In this document: positions 14,673 to 22,782 of the stretch, piece after piece | How the letters are laid out: each line of letters opens with the position of its first letter | Numbering within the stretch: the first letter of the stretch is position 1 | Source: Allofournierella sp. | Lineage (GTDB): Bacteria > Bacillota > Clostridia > Oscillospirales > Ruminococcaceae | NCBI GenBank assembly: GCA_020025635.1 | Contig: JAHHRU010000014.1 | Span: 1-58,116, forward strand | Direction of reading: 5' to 3' | DNA: 58,116 nt | Position numbers and translations under genes: made by a program | Notes under the pieces: generated by a model | What the model was told of the DNA's origin: nothing | The model's database searches: none | The model's input: only the letters and a program-made list of their open reading frames with translations

Positions 14673-16448
14673 ATGCAAATTCAGGACGTTATCAATCTGG
14701 CAGGCGGCATCGCGCTTTTCCTTTACGGCATGAGCATCATGGGCGCGGGCCTGGAAAAACTGGCGGGCGGCAAAATGGAAGGCATCCTGCAGCGGCTCAC
14801 CAGCAGCGTTCCCAAGGCGGTTCTGCTGGGCGCGGTGATCACCGGGCTCATCCAGTCCTCCGCGGGCACCACCGTTATCTGCATCGGCCTTGTAAACTCG
14901 GGCATCTTCACCCTGAGCCAGGCCATCGGCGTGATCATGGGCGCCAACATCGGCACCACCGTTACCGGCCAGCTGATCCGCCTTTCGGACATTTCCGGCT
15001 CGGGCTGGCTGATGACCATGCTCAAGCCCTCCACCTTCAGCCCCATCGTGGCCTTTATCGGCGCCATCCTGTTCGTGTTCATCAAAAGCCCCAAAAAGCG
15101 CAACATCGGCCAGATCTGCATGGGCTTCGGCATCCTGTTCACCGGCCTTTTCACGGTGGAGCGGGCGGTGGAGCCTTTGCGTGATTCGCCTTTGTTCGTG
15201 CAGCTGTTCACCAGCCTGCAGAACCCCATTCTGGGCGTTCTGGCCGGTGCGCTGGTCACGGTGGCCATCCAGTCCTCTTCGGCCTCGGTGGGCATTCTGC
15301 AGGCCCTTTCCAGCACCGGTGTGGTCACCTGGGGCTCGGCCATCCCCATCATTTTGGGCCAGAACATCGGCACCTGCTCCACCCCGCTGCTGGCGTCCTT
15401 CGGCGCTTCCACCGCGGCAAAGCGCAGTGCCATTGTGCACCTTTATTTCAACGTGATCGGCAGTGCGGTGTTCCTTGCCGCCGTTTACGGCCTGAAGGCC
15501 GCGGGCCTGTTCCCCTTCTGGAACGAGGTGATGAGCCGCGGCGATATCGCAAACTTCCACACCCTGTTCAACGTGGTGGTGACTTTGGCCTTCATGCCCT
15601 TCACAAAGGTGCTGGCCTGGTGTGCTGAGCGCACCATTCCCGAAAAGCCGGGCGAGGCGCTGGATCTTTCCATGCCGGTGCTGGACGAGCGCCTGCTGCA
15701 CAGCCCCGCCGTGGCCCTTCAGCAGGCCAAGGCCGCTGTGGAAAAGATGTCCCGCCGGGCCTATGTGAACTTCACCAACACCAGCAGCCTGTTCCACAAG
15801 TTCGATGCCGAGGTGCATTCCAACGTGATCCACCGGGAAGAGCTGCTGGATAAGATGGAGGTGCAGATCGGCGACTATCTCATCAAGATCAGCGACCAGG
15901 AGATCAGCGATGCCGAAAACCACACCATCTCGGAAATGCTGAAATTCATCGGTGAGTACGAACGCATCGGTGACTATACCATCAACCTGATGCAGTGCGC
16001 CCAGCGCCTGCACGACAATGAGGTGCACTTCTCCCCCGCCGCCGAAAAGCAGGCCGAGCTTTTGTTCAAGGCCGTGGCCGACGTGCAGAAGCTCACCAAC
16101 GCCGCCTTTGCCGGCCAGGACGCCGAAATGGCCGACCGGGTGGAGCCTTTGGAAGAAACCATCGACCGGATGTGCGAGCAGCTGCGTGAGCTGCACATCG
16201 GCCGCTTGAAGGACGGCTCCTGCAGCGTGGAATCCGGCATCATCTACCTGGATATGCTCACCATGCTGGAGCGTATTTCCGACCACTGCTCCAACATTGC
16301 GGCACGCCTGATCGGCAACCTATCGGACGATCTGGACGCCCACCAGCGCAAGCACACCCTGCTTGCCGGCGAGGACCCGGTGTTCAACCAGCGCCTTGCC
16401 GAAATGGAGCGGATCTACATGAAGCCTCTGGCCGAGATCATGGACTGA
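14673..16448 (+). CDS. Na+/phosphate cotransporter with C-terminal PhoU-like domain
   Basis: 591 residues. The N-terminal ~320 carry two inverted Na/Pi-cotransporter repeats, each with the QSS signature (LIQSSAGTTVICIGL and AIQSSSASVGILQAL) and a GANIGTT / GQNIGT partner motif. The C-terminal ~230 residues are helical and PhoU-like (EMLKFIGEYERIGDYTINL, MLTMLERISDHCSNIA). This architecture is the NptA/YjbB type: low-affinity sodium-coupled phosphate uptake or export at the plasma membrane, with PhoU gating. Length is normal. The gene has its own promoter and no Pho box was recognised. Confidence 0.92.
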   Translation: MQIQDVINLAGGIALFLYGMSIMGAGLEKLAGGKMEGILQRLTSSVPKAVLLGAVITGLIQSSAGTTVICIGLVNSGIFTLSQAIGVIMGANIGTTVTGQLIRLSDISGSGWLMTMLKPSTFSPIVAFIGAILFVFIKSPKKRNIGQICMGFGILFTGLFTVERAVEPLRDSPLFVQLFTSLQNPILGVLAGALVTVAIQSSSASVGILQALSSTGVVTWGSAIPIILGQNIGTCSTPLLASFGASTAAKRSAIVHLYFNVIGSAVFLAAVYGLKAAGLFPFWNEVMSRGDIANFHTLFNVVVTLAFMPFTKVLAWCAERTIPEKPGEALDLSMPVLDERLLHSPAVALQQAKAAVEKMSRRAYVNFTNTSSLFHKFDAEVHSNVIHREELLDKMEVQIGDYLIKISDQEISDAENHTISEMLKFIGEYERIGDYTINLMQCAQRLHDNEVHFSPAAEKQAELLFKAVADVQKLTNAAFAGQDAEMADRVEPLEETIDRMCEQLRELHIGRLKDGSCSVESGIIYLDMLTMLERISDHCSNIAARLIGNLSDDLDAHQRKHTLLAGEDPVFNQRLAEMERIYMKPLAEIMD

Positions 16449-16534
16449 TGCCCGTTCCTGCGGCACAAAGCGGCGGCAGACCTTTTGAAAATTTTAAAAA
16501 AAGCGCCCTGCCTGGCGGCAGGGCTGCTCAGAGC

Positions 16535-16573
16535 AAAAAAACCGCTGACCCGGCTTTGAGGTCAGCGGTTTTT
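16535..16573. terminator. Bidirectional terminator between cotransporter and tldE
   Basis: Stem AAAACCGCTGACC / GGTCAGCGGTTTT with A- and T-runs outside. A smaller stem GCCCTGCC / GGCAGGGC precedes it (16504-16523). Confidence 0.85.
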
Positions 16574-16578
16574 GTTTT

Positions 16579-17790
16579 TCAGTTCACCTTCATGCGAAGG
16601 ACAAGGGCACGCCGGTCAAAGAAGGGCTTATCCGCCGAAACGCCCAGATAATCCTTTCCGAACATTTCATAGATGTTGCCGCTCAGCGAAAATTCCGGCA
16701 GGCGGCCCACGGGTTTTCCGTTTCGCAGCAGGTAGGCCAGCTGCACCGGGGAGGCGCAATTGCCCTCGGCGGTGCAGTCGCCGCCGGACATGGTGTCGAT
16801 GAGGATGGCCTCCCCCTCGCCCAAAAGCTCCTTTAAAGTCTTTTCGCCGGGTGCGGCCAGCACCGAGTTTTCGCCCAGGGCAGGCACATCGTCGTAGCTG
16901 CCGCCGGCAGCGGCGGTGTTTTCAAAGCCGAACTCGGCGGCGTTCTTTTTGTCGCAGAAGCCCCGCTTGAGCACCCCGTTTTCGATCAGGGGGATGCGGT
17001 CGCCGGCAAGGGTGCTGCCCTCCTTGTCAAAGAAGCTTTCGCCCAGGCTTTCGGCCGAGCGGTCAGCAAAAAGGGTGAACCGGCTGCTGAACAGCTTTTC
17101 GCCCAGCCGGCCCGCAAAGATCGAGGTGCCCTTGCCCAGCGCCTCGGCAGAAAGGCCCTGCAGGATGGGCTCACCCACCAGCCCGAAGGAAAGCACCACC
17201 GGCATCACCGGGGCGTCGGGCAGCCGGGCCGGGGTGTTGTGGGCATCCAGCTGCTGGCAGGCATCCCGCAGGAAGGCCTCACTGTCCCAGCGGCGGCTCT
17301 CCATCCAAAGGCCCCCGTCGAACACGGCGTTGGAGCTTTTGTGCTTGAAGATGATGGAAAGCTGATAGACCCGGTCCCGGTATTCATAGGAAAGGCCCTT
17401 TTCGCCGGTGAGGGTCTGGGTGATGTCCAGCGAGAGGATCTTGTTGGAGAAGATGAACTCCGGCTGGCGGCGGGAAAGCCGAGCCAAAAGCTCCTCGGCC
17501 CGGCAGAGCAGCTGCTTTTCGTCCAGCAGCTCTTCCCGCCGGTCCTCGGTGCGCATTTTCCCTTCCTCAAGGGGATATTCATAAGGGATGCCCAGGGCCA
17601 GGTTTTCCTCGGCGGCCTTCCAGTTTTGCCGGGTGGGCTGGCCGAAAAAGCCGCTGATGCCGATGCAGCCGTTTTCGTACACCCGGCAGGCGGAGCGGGT
17701 GATCTGGTTCTTGCGCACCGAATCCACCCGGCTCTGGGTGATGTTGAGGGTGGTTTTCTGAATGGTCTGACTGTATACTTCCCGTTTCAT
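16579..17790 (-). CDS. pmbA: TldE/PmbA-like subunit of the TldD/E protease
   Basis: 403 residues of the U62 family without the HExxxH motif, as expected for the TldE subunit. Recognisable parts are the N-terminal alpha/beta domain and the C-terminal barrel with IENGVLKRGFCDKKNAAEFG and the closing ...GRLPEFSLSGNIYEMF region. TldD/TldE form a heterodimeric metalloprotease that degrades unfolded peptides and, where present, trims modified peptide precursors. The gene follows tldD by 12 bases with AAAGGAGG before the ATG. No peptide-modification genes were seen close by. Confidence 0.85.
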   Translation of the reverse strand: MKREVYSQTIQKTTLNITQSRVDSVRKNQITRSACRVYENGCIGISGFFGQPTRQNWKAAEENLALGIPYEYPLEEGKMRTEDRREELLDEKQLLCRAEELLARLSRRQPEFIFSNKILSLDITQTLTGEKGLSYEYRDRVYQLSIIFKHKSSNAVFDGGLWMESRRWDSEAFLRDACQQLDAHNTPARLPDAPVMPVVLSFGLVGEPILQGLSAEALGKGTSIFAGRLGEKLFSSRFTLFADRSAESLGESFFDKEGSTLAGDRIPLIENGVLKRGFCDKKNAAEFGFENTAAAGGSYDDVPALGENSVLAAPGEKTLKELLGEGEAILIDTMSGGDCTAEGNCASPVQLAYLLRNGKPVGRLPEFSLSGNIYEMFGKDYLGVSADKPFFDRRALVLRMKVN

Positions 17791-17802
17791 AGCGCTCCTC
17801 CT

Positions 17803-19140
17803 TTACTGCACCTGAAGGTCTTCCACCCGCACATAGGGGCCGCCGAAGGCAACCGGGAGCGGGAACTGTTCCATTTTGCCGCAGCCGCCCAGGGCGCTGC
17901 TGCAAAGCTTGAATTCCTTGGAAAGGCCGGTGATCCTGTGCAGCGTTTCCATCACATTGCCCGAAACCACCGAGACCCGCACCGGCTCGGCCAGGCGGCC
18001 GTTTCGGATGCGCCAGGCCCGGTTGGGGGCGATGGTGAAGGTGGACATGCCGGAGCCGTGCTTGTAGTCTTCGATGTAAACGCCGTCCTCTACGCCGCCG
18101 ATGAGCTCTTCCCGGGTAAGGGTGCCCGCACCGATGTAGGTGGAGGTCATGCGAACGATGGGCTCATACTCAAAGCTCATGGCCCGGGCGTTGCCGGTAA
18201 CCTTTTCGCCCAGATCGGCGGCGGTGAGCGCCGAGTGCAGCCGGCCGGTGAGGATGCCGTTTTTGATGAGATAGGTCTCCTTGGCCCGGCAGCCCTCATC
18301 GTCAAAGGGCACAAAGCCGCTGCCCTCGGGCAGGCCGCTGTCGATGATGTTCAGCGTCTCGCTGCCCACCCGGGTGCCCAGCTTCCATTCCCGCTTCATG
18401 GTCTCATCGCCAATCATGAAATCGGCCTCGCTTTTGTGGCCGAAGCTTTCGTGGGCAAACACGCCCGCCGTTACCGGCGAGAACACGCAGGTGTAAACGC
18501 CGGCGGGCATGGGCACCGCATTTTGGGCGTATTCCACATCCCGCACAAGCTCCTGCCGCAGGGCCTGCCGGGTGCCGGTGAGCTCTTCGAACCGGGTCTT
18601 ATAGCAGCGGTAGCGGCCATTGTGGGGCGCCCCGAAGCCCACCACGGTGTAGGCAAAGTTCACGCTTGCAAACTGCTGGTCGAACCGGACATCGGTGCCA
18701 AGGCTGGAAAGGATGTGCTTTTCCAGATGCCGGTCGCTGTAAATCATCTGCACCCCTTTCACCGCTTCGAACTCTTCAAAAACGGCCTTGTGGGAAAGCA
18801 GCAGCTCCAGCTTTTGAGCCCCCGGCACCCGGCGCACGTCCTGCCCGGCATAGCGCAGCTCCTGGGCTTTGTTCACCTCCAGCGCCCGCACCACCGGATG
18901 GTTTTCGATGTCCGGGTCCGGGGCGGCAAGGGCGGCAAGGCCGTCGATCTCGGCCTGGATGGCGGAAAGATCGGTCACGGCGGAATAATACCAGCGGCGG
19001 CCGTCGAACACACGGATCATGGCCCCGGTCTCGGAGCGGTTTTTATTCTGTACAAGCTTTCCATCGTTCACCTGAATGGTGGTGGAGTCGGTGGTTTCCA
19101 GCCGGACATCGGTGAAAAGCCCTTTGGGGAACTGATACAT
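17803..19140 (-). CDS. tldD: TldD metalloprotease subunit
   Basis: 445 residues from the ATG at 19140 (AAAGGAG upstream). The frame stays open upstream but runs into the repeat element and has no family match. The zinc motif HESFGH is at residues 230-235 (VFAHESFGHKSEADF), followed by NIIDSGLPEGSGFVPFDDEG and the late GGCGKMEQFPLPV segment, both typical of TldD. It is the catalytic subunit of the TldD/E protease. Promoter TTGTTC/TATACT lies just upstream, next to the terminator occupied by repeat copy 2. Confidence 0.92.
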   Translation of the reverse strand: MYQFPKGLFTDVRLETTDSTTIQVNDGKLVQNKNRSETGAMIRVFDGRRWYYSAVTDLSAIQAEIDGLAALAAPDPDIENHPVVRALEVNKAQELRYAGQDVRRVPGAQKLELLLSHKAVFEEFEAVKGVQMIYSDRHLEKHILSSLGTDVRFDQQFASVNFAYTVVGFGAPHNGRYRCYKTRFEELTGTRQALRQELVRDVEYAQNAVPMPAGVYTCVFSPVTAGVFAHESFGHKSEADFMIGDETMKREWKLGTRVGSETLNIIDSGLPEGSGFVPFDDEGCRAKETYLIKNGILTGRLHSALTAADLGEKVTGNARAMSFEYEPIVRMTSTYIGAGTLTREELIGGVEDGVYIEDYKHGSGMSTFTIAPNRAWRIRNGRLAEPVRVSVVSGNVMETLHRITGLSKEFKLCSSALGGCGKMEQFPLPVAFGGPYVRVEDLQVQ

Positions 19141-19210
19141 AGACTCAAAGCTCCTTTGCGTTTTCTTGTGTGAAAAGGCCCTTTCGGCGCCTTTTGGCAG
19201 TTCTTTTCTG

Positions 19211-19239
19211 AGTATACCCCAAAGCCCAAAAAAGAACAA
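19211..19239 (-). promoter_or_regulatory. Promoter of tldD-tldE
   Basis: TTGTTC (19234-19239) and TATACT (19211-19216) on the minus strand, 17-base spacer. Confidence 0.6.
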
Positions 19240-19260
19240 GAAACATTCTGTAAAGAAAAA

Positions 19261-19287
19261 GCCCGCCGAAACGCTTCCGGCGGGCCT
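19261..19287 (-). terminator. Terminator stem-loop, left duplicate (repeat copy 2)
   Basis: Stem GCCCGCCG / CGGCGGGC with nine-base loop; the A-run outside on the left gives the minus-strand T-tract for the sufCB operon. Identical over 27 bases to 19538-19564. Confidence 0.85.
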
Positions 19288-19537
19288 CAGGCTGTCGAAA
19301 AAGTTCGACAGCCTCTGAGGGACACCGGGCGCACATTTTGCGCACAGCGCAAAAGCTGCTTCCCGGTTTCCCTCAGTACTCCTTTCCGGCGAAAAAAGGC
19401 CCTGTTTTGCGCACTGCGCACACAAAACAGGGCCTTTTTTCTGTCAGGGTGTTCTCATTCCCGGTACATGCCCGTGAATGAGAACGTATTTTATTTCAGC
19501 CGTATTTCCCGAATTGGGGTTCATCTACAAGCTGAAG
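19288..19537 (+). repeat. Terminator-nested intergenic repeat, copy 2 (full length)
   Basis: 250 bp, non-coding, over 90% identical by eye to the copy at 29980. In order: a hairpin GGCTGTCGAA / TTCGACAGCC; a longer imperfect dyad from CTGAGGGACACCGGG to CCCGGTTTCCCTCAG; a strong bidirectional terminator GGCCCTGTTTT / AAAACAGGGCC with A6 and T6; a dyad GTTCTCATTC / GAATGAGAAC; and the end segment containing GAATTGGGGTT and AAGCTG. It is bounded by identical 27-bp terminator stem-loops, so it sits inside the sufCB terminator. Confidence 0.9.
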
Positions 19538-19564
19538 GCCCGCCGAAACGCTTCCGGCGGGCCT
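19538..19564 (+). terminator. Terminator stem-loop, right duplicate (repeat copy 2)
   Basis: Exact 27-base duplicate of 19261-19287; the outside T-runs (TTTTT, TTTTTT) follow on the right. Confidence 0.85.
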
Positions 19565-19591
19565 GGTTTTTGGTTTTTTAAGGGGGCTTTT

Positions 19592-20512
19592 TTATTTTAA
19601 GAAGCCCTTGATGATGGTTTCCTCGGCTTCCTTTTCGGTAAGGCCCAGGGTGCGCAGCTTGATGAGCTGCTCGCCGGCGATCTTGCCGATGGCGGCCTCG
19701 TGGATGAGCTCGGCATCCACATGGTTTGCCTCAAGGCCGGGCTGGGCCAGCACGGTGCCGTTTTCGGCCAGGATGGCATCACACTCGGAATGGCCGGTGC
19801 AGGGGGCGTTGCCGTGGATGGTGGAGAAAAACTCCTGCCGGGAATTGCCCCGGGCCACGCTGCGGCTCACAAGGTCGGCCGCGCTGCCCTCCCCCTCCAG
19901 CTTGACCACGAAATCGGTGTGGGCAAATTCATCCCCGCTTGTAAGGATGCGCTCACGCACCAGCAGGCGGGAATTTTTTTGCAGCACCGCCCGGGTGGTG
20001 CGCTTGGTGCGGGAAACGCCGCCCAGCTGCACCGTGTCCATCTCAAGGCTTGCGCCCTCGGCCAGCTCGATATCGGTGACCGGGTCGATGCGCTTTTCGC
20101 CGGTGCCGGCGCCGGTTGCAATGTGCTTTTCCCGGTAGAGCACCCGGGCGCCCTTTGCCAAAAAGAAGCGGTGGATGCCGTTGTGGCGGGCCTCTTCTTC
20201 CCCGTCACTGTGCACGCCGCAGCCGGCCTCGATGATCACATCGGCCCCTTCGCCCACATAAAAATCGTTGTAGACCAGATCGTCGATGCCCGCATGGGTG
20301 ACGCAGGCGGGAATGTAAACGGTTTCGTTTTGGGTGCCGGGCTTTACATGGATGACCATGCCCGGGGCATCCTTTTTATCCTCGATGAGGATGTTTTTGC
20401 TGCTTTTGCGGGCGGCGCAGGAGCCGTTTTCCCGGATGCTGAACGCACCCTTGAAATCCAGCACCGGAACCGAAGAAATCAGCTTCAGCAGATCGTCTGT
20501 GAGTTTGTTCAT
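19592..20512 (-). CDS. SufB/SufD-family Fe-S scaffold protein (two-gene minimal system)
   Basis: 306 residues, shorter than SufB or SufD of the full SUF operon. The C-terminal beta-helix core is present, with the conserved stretch STIHGNAPCTGHSECDAIL and the late HEAAIGKIAGEQLIKLRTLG segment. A cysteine and histidine in this region match ligands used by SufB-type scaffolds. It overlaps the sufC stop by four bases (ATGA), and GAGGAGG precedes its start. A sufC plus one sufB-like gene without sufS/sufU/sufD matches the reported minimal SUF-like (SMS) arrangement. The function as an Fe-S assembly scaffold is inferred from that. Confidence 0.83.
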   Translation of the reverse strand: MNKLTDDLLKLISSVPVLDFKGAFSIRENGSCAARKSSKNILIEDKKDAPGMVIHVKPGTQNETVYIPACVTHAGIDDLVYNDFYVGEGADVIIEAGCGVHSDGEEEARHNGIHRFFLAKGARVLYREKHIATGAGTGEKRIDPVTDIELAEGASLEMDTVQLGGVSRTKRTTRAVLQKNSRLLVRERILTSGDEFAHTDFVVKLEGEGSAADLVSRSVARGNSRQEFFSTIHGNAPCTGHSECDAILAENGTVLAQPGLEANHVDAELIHEAAIGKIAGEQLIKLRTLGLTEKEAEETIIKGFLK

Positions 20513-21237
20513 ACCCGGGCCTCCTCTTTGTCCAGCGGGCAGCGCCCGGCTTTTTCGCCTGCCAGCAATGTGGGCAGGATCTCTTCTCTCGGGCCGTGGC
20601 CCCGCACATGGCCGCCCGCGATCACCACGATCTCGTCCGCAATGGAAAGGATACGCTCCTGATGGCTGATGACCAAAAGGGTGCCGGAGCTTTTCTGGCG
20701 CAGCTCCTGGAAGGTTTCCACCAGGCGGGCAAAGCTCCAAAGGTCGATGCCGGCCTCCGGCTCGTCAAAAATGGAAAGCTGGGCGTTGCGGGCCAGCACG
20801 CTTGCGATCTCGATGCGCTTGATCTCGCCGCCGGAAAGGCTGGCGTTGAGCTCACGGTCGATGTATTCGTTGGCGCAAAGGCCCACCTTGCCCAAAAGGC
20901 CGCACAGAGCGCTTTCGGTGAGCTTTTCGCCCGCGGCCAGCTCCAGCATGTCCCGCACACGCAGGCCCTTGAACCGCACCGGCTGCTGGAAGGCATATGC
21001 GATGCCGCTTTTGGCCCGCTCGGTGATGTCAAGGCCGGTGATGTCTTTTCCGTTGAACCAGATCCTGCCCGAGGTGGGGGTTTCCAGGCCGGCCACCAGC
21101 TTTGCAAGGCTGGTTTTGCCGCCGCCGTTGGGGCCGGTGACCACCACCAGCTTGCCGCCGGAAAGCGTAAGGTCCAGGTCCTTTATGATTTCCTCGCCGT
21201 CCGGCAGGGACCAGCCGAGGTGCTCCAGTTTCAGCAT
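20509..21237 (-). CDS. sufC: SufC-like ABC ATPase
   Basis: 242 residues, a stand-alone ABC ATPase. Walker A is GPNGGGKTSLAK, the Q-loop FQQPVRFKGL, the signature LSGGEIKRIEIA, Walker B LSIFDEPEAGID and the H-loop VISHQE. The 'DEPEAGIDLWSF' wording (E after P, aspartate before a large residue) is typical of SufC. It powers Fe-S cluster assembly with its SufB-like partner, translated from the overlapping start. Promoter TTGACT/TAATTA lies about 150 bases upstream. Confidence 0.88.
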   Translation of the reverse strand: MLKLEHLGWSLPDGEEIIKDLDLTLSGGKLVVVTGPNGGGKTSLAKLVAGLETPTSGRIWFNGKDITGLDITERAKSGIAYAFQQPVRFKGLRVRDMLELAAGEKLTESALCGLLGKVGLCANEYIDRELNASLSGGEIKRIEIASVLARNAQLSIFDEPEAGIDLWSFARLVETFQELRQKSSGTLLVISHQERILSIADEIVVIAGGHVRGHGPREEILPTLLAGEKAGRCPLDKEEARV

Positions 21238-21344
21238 AATGTTTTTTCCTCTCTCCGCCGGGCCTTTTCCGCCGGCGTTCTCACCCGCCGGGGCGCCCGT
21301 ATTCTTTTTAAAAAGGCCGGCAAAGCGGCCCTTTTTTTTGGCTT

Positions 21345-21393
21345 TCACATACTCTATAATTATGAGCTTTTTTGCGCAAAAGTCAAGGCTTTG
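21345..21393 (-). promoter_or_regulatory. Probable promoter of the sufC-sufB operon
   Basis: TTGACT on the minus strand followed after 18 bases by TAATTA (within the AT-rich TAATTATAGAG). Position approximate. Confidence 0.4.
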
Positions 21394-21441
21394 GGCCCTT
21401 TGCGCCCCTTTGGGGCGGGGTCTTTTCGGCCCCGGCGGCCG

Positions 21442-21474
21442 AAAAAAGCGGGCCGCCCCAAGGGGGCAGCCCGC
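21442..21474 (-). terminator. Intrinsic terminator of the sigma-factor operon
   Basis: On the minus strand GCGGGCTGCCCC pairs with GGGCGGCCCGC and is followed by six T. It lies 30 bases past the stop at 21504. Confidence 0.8.
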
Positions 21475-21503
21475 CAAGCGCTTTCTTTGGTTTTCAAAAA
21501 GGG

Positions 21504-22781
21504 TCAGGCGGCTTCGTTTTCAAACTCCTGCCGAGCCTGTTCATAGCCCTCGGCAAAGCCTTCATCGAAGCCCTCGTCAAAGGGGGTCTTGCCGCCGTTT
21601 TGCTGCTGGTGGTCGGCAGCATCCTGCAGGGCCTGGTCACAGCCATTGCTGTAAGCCTGCAGCCGGGCGGCCTCCACCGCATCGGGGGTGGCCAAAAGGC
21701 CTTTTTCCCGCATTTCCTGATACTGGCTGGTTTTTTCCGGCCGGGGTCCGGGCAGCTGGTCCGCCTGGGCGCCCGCCTCCCGGATGCCGTCGGCATAGCC
21801 CTCTTCAAAGGAAGCCCTGCTCTCTTCGTCCAGCGCTTCGGCGGTGAAAAGGGTGCCCTCTTCCTTCATCTTCTGGAACTTTTCGTCCTCCAGGGCCATC
21901 GCACCGTCCTGGGTGTACACCATCCAGCTGTGCTGCACCCGGCCCGCAAGGGCCTCGGCGGACACCTCCTGCCAGGGGTAGACCGGGTCCAGGCTCAGCG
22001 ACCAGTTGCCGTAGGCGTCGCCGGTGCTGATGTAAAGGGTGTCCACCTCATCCTGGCCCGCTGCGATCTGCACCAGCGGCAGGGCCTTTTCGGCAAACTG
22101 CTGGGCGTTTTCAAAGCTGCCGGAAAGCCGGGCATCCACCCGCAGGTGCACCTTGTTCCCTTCGACCCAATGGCTGCTGACGCTGAGGCTTTCCAGATCC
22201 TGGGCGGGATAGCCCTGATAGAGCGTTTTCTCCATCCGGCTGGCGGCCTCGTTGATCTGCTGGGTGCGGGGCGGGCCGTACTCCTGCCAAACCTGGGGCA
22301 GCAGTGCGGCGCACACCGAGCCGCCGATGAGCACCAGGCACAAAAGGGTGGTGCCGAAGCCCACCTTCACCGGCCGGTCGCTGCGGATGAAGGAGGAGAT
22401 CAAAATCTCGGCCCCCAGCGCCACCAGGATGAGGGGGGTGAATTTGGCCAGCCGGATCAGATCGAAGCCGGGCGCCAGCATGGCGGCGGTGATGATGCCG
22501 CCGGTGAAGATGAGGGCAAGGCCCAGGGTGATGCGGCCCACATAGCGGGGCTTCGGGCCGGCGCTTCTCTGGGCGTTTTGGGGGGCGTTTTGGGCCGGGC
22601 TGCGGTTTTCGAAGGCCTTTGCGGCCTCGGGGGGCAGCTGCCCCGCCGGGCAGCTTTCGGCGGCCTCGGCGGTCTCGGCTTTTTCGGCGGCTTCGGCGGT
22701 TTCGGCGGGTTCCGAAAGCTCCGGGGTTTGGGCAAGGAGGGTGTCCTGCTGTTCAAAATCCTGCTTGTTCGGGTCCATCAT
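21504..22781 (-). CDS. Membrane protein with long acidic extracytoplasmic/cytoplasmic tail, unknown function
   Basis: 425 residues. A Glu/Ala-rich N-terminus (ETAEAAEKAETAEAAES) precedes about three membrane segments (ITLGLALIFTGGIITAAMLA, FTPLILVALGAEILISSF, VGFGTTLLCLVLIGGSVCAALL). A soluble domain of ~240 residues follows, ending in short repeats of the type DEGFDEGFAEGYEQAR. No family was recognised. It is the last gene of the ECF sigma operon and starts inside the ribosome-binding spacing of the gene before it (ATGATG, AAGGGGG upstream), so it is probably part of the sigma-factor regulon. The soluble part could sense an envelope signal. Confidence 0.7.
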   Translation of the reverse strand: MMDPNKQDFEQQDTLLAQTPELSEPAETAEAAEKAETAEAAESCPAGQLPPEAAKAFENRSPAQNAPQNAQRSAGPKPRYVGRITLGLALIFTGGIITAAMLAPGFDLIRLAKFTPLILVALGAEILISSFIRSDRPVKVGFGTTLLCLVLIGGSVCAALLPQVWQEYGPPRTQQINEAASRMEKTLYQGYPAQDLESLSVSSHWVEGNKVHLRVDARLSGSFENAQQFAEKALPLVQIAAGQDEVDTLYISTGDAYGNWSLSLDPVYPWQEVSAEALAGRVQHSWMVYTQDGAMALEDEKFQKMKEEGTLFTAEALDEESRASFEEGYADGIREAGAQADQLPGPRPEKTSQYQEMREKGLLATPDAVEAARLQAYSNGCDQALQDAADHQQQNGGKTPFDEGFDEGFAEGYEQARQEFENEAA

Positions 22782-22782
22782 T

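Noticed and set aside
19365..19425. Repeated small frame beginning MCAQCAKQGLFSPERSTEG in the repeat copies
   Set aside because: The same bases read in a frame fixed by the palindromic terminator. No ribosome binding site, not kept in frame beyond the repeat, and disrupted in copy 3.
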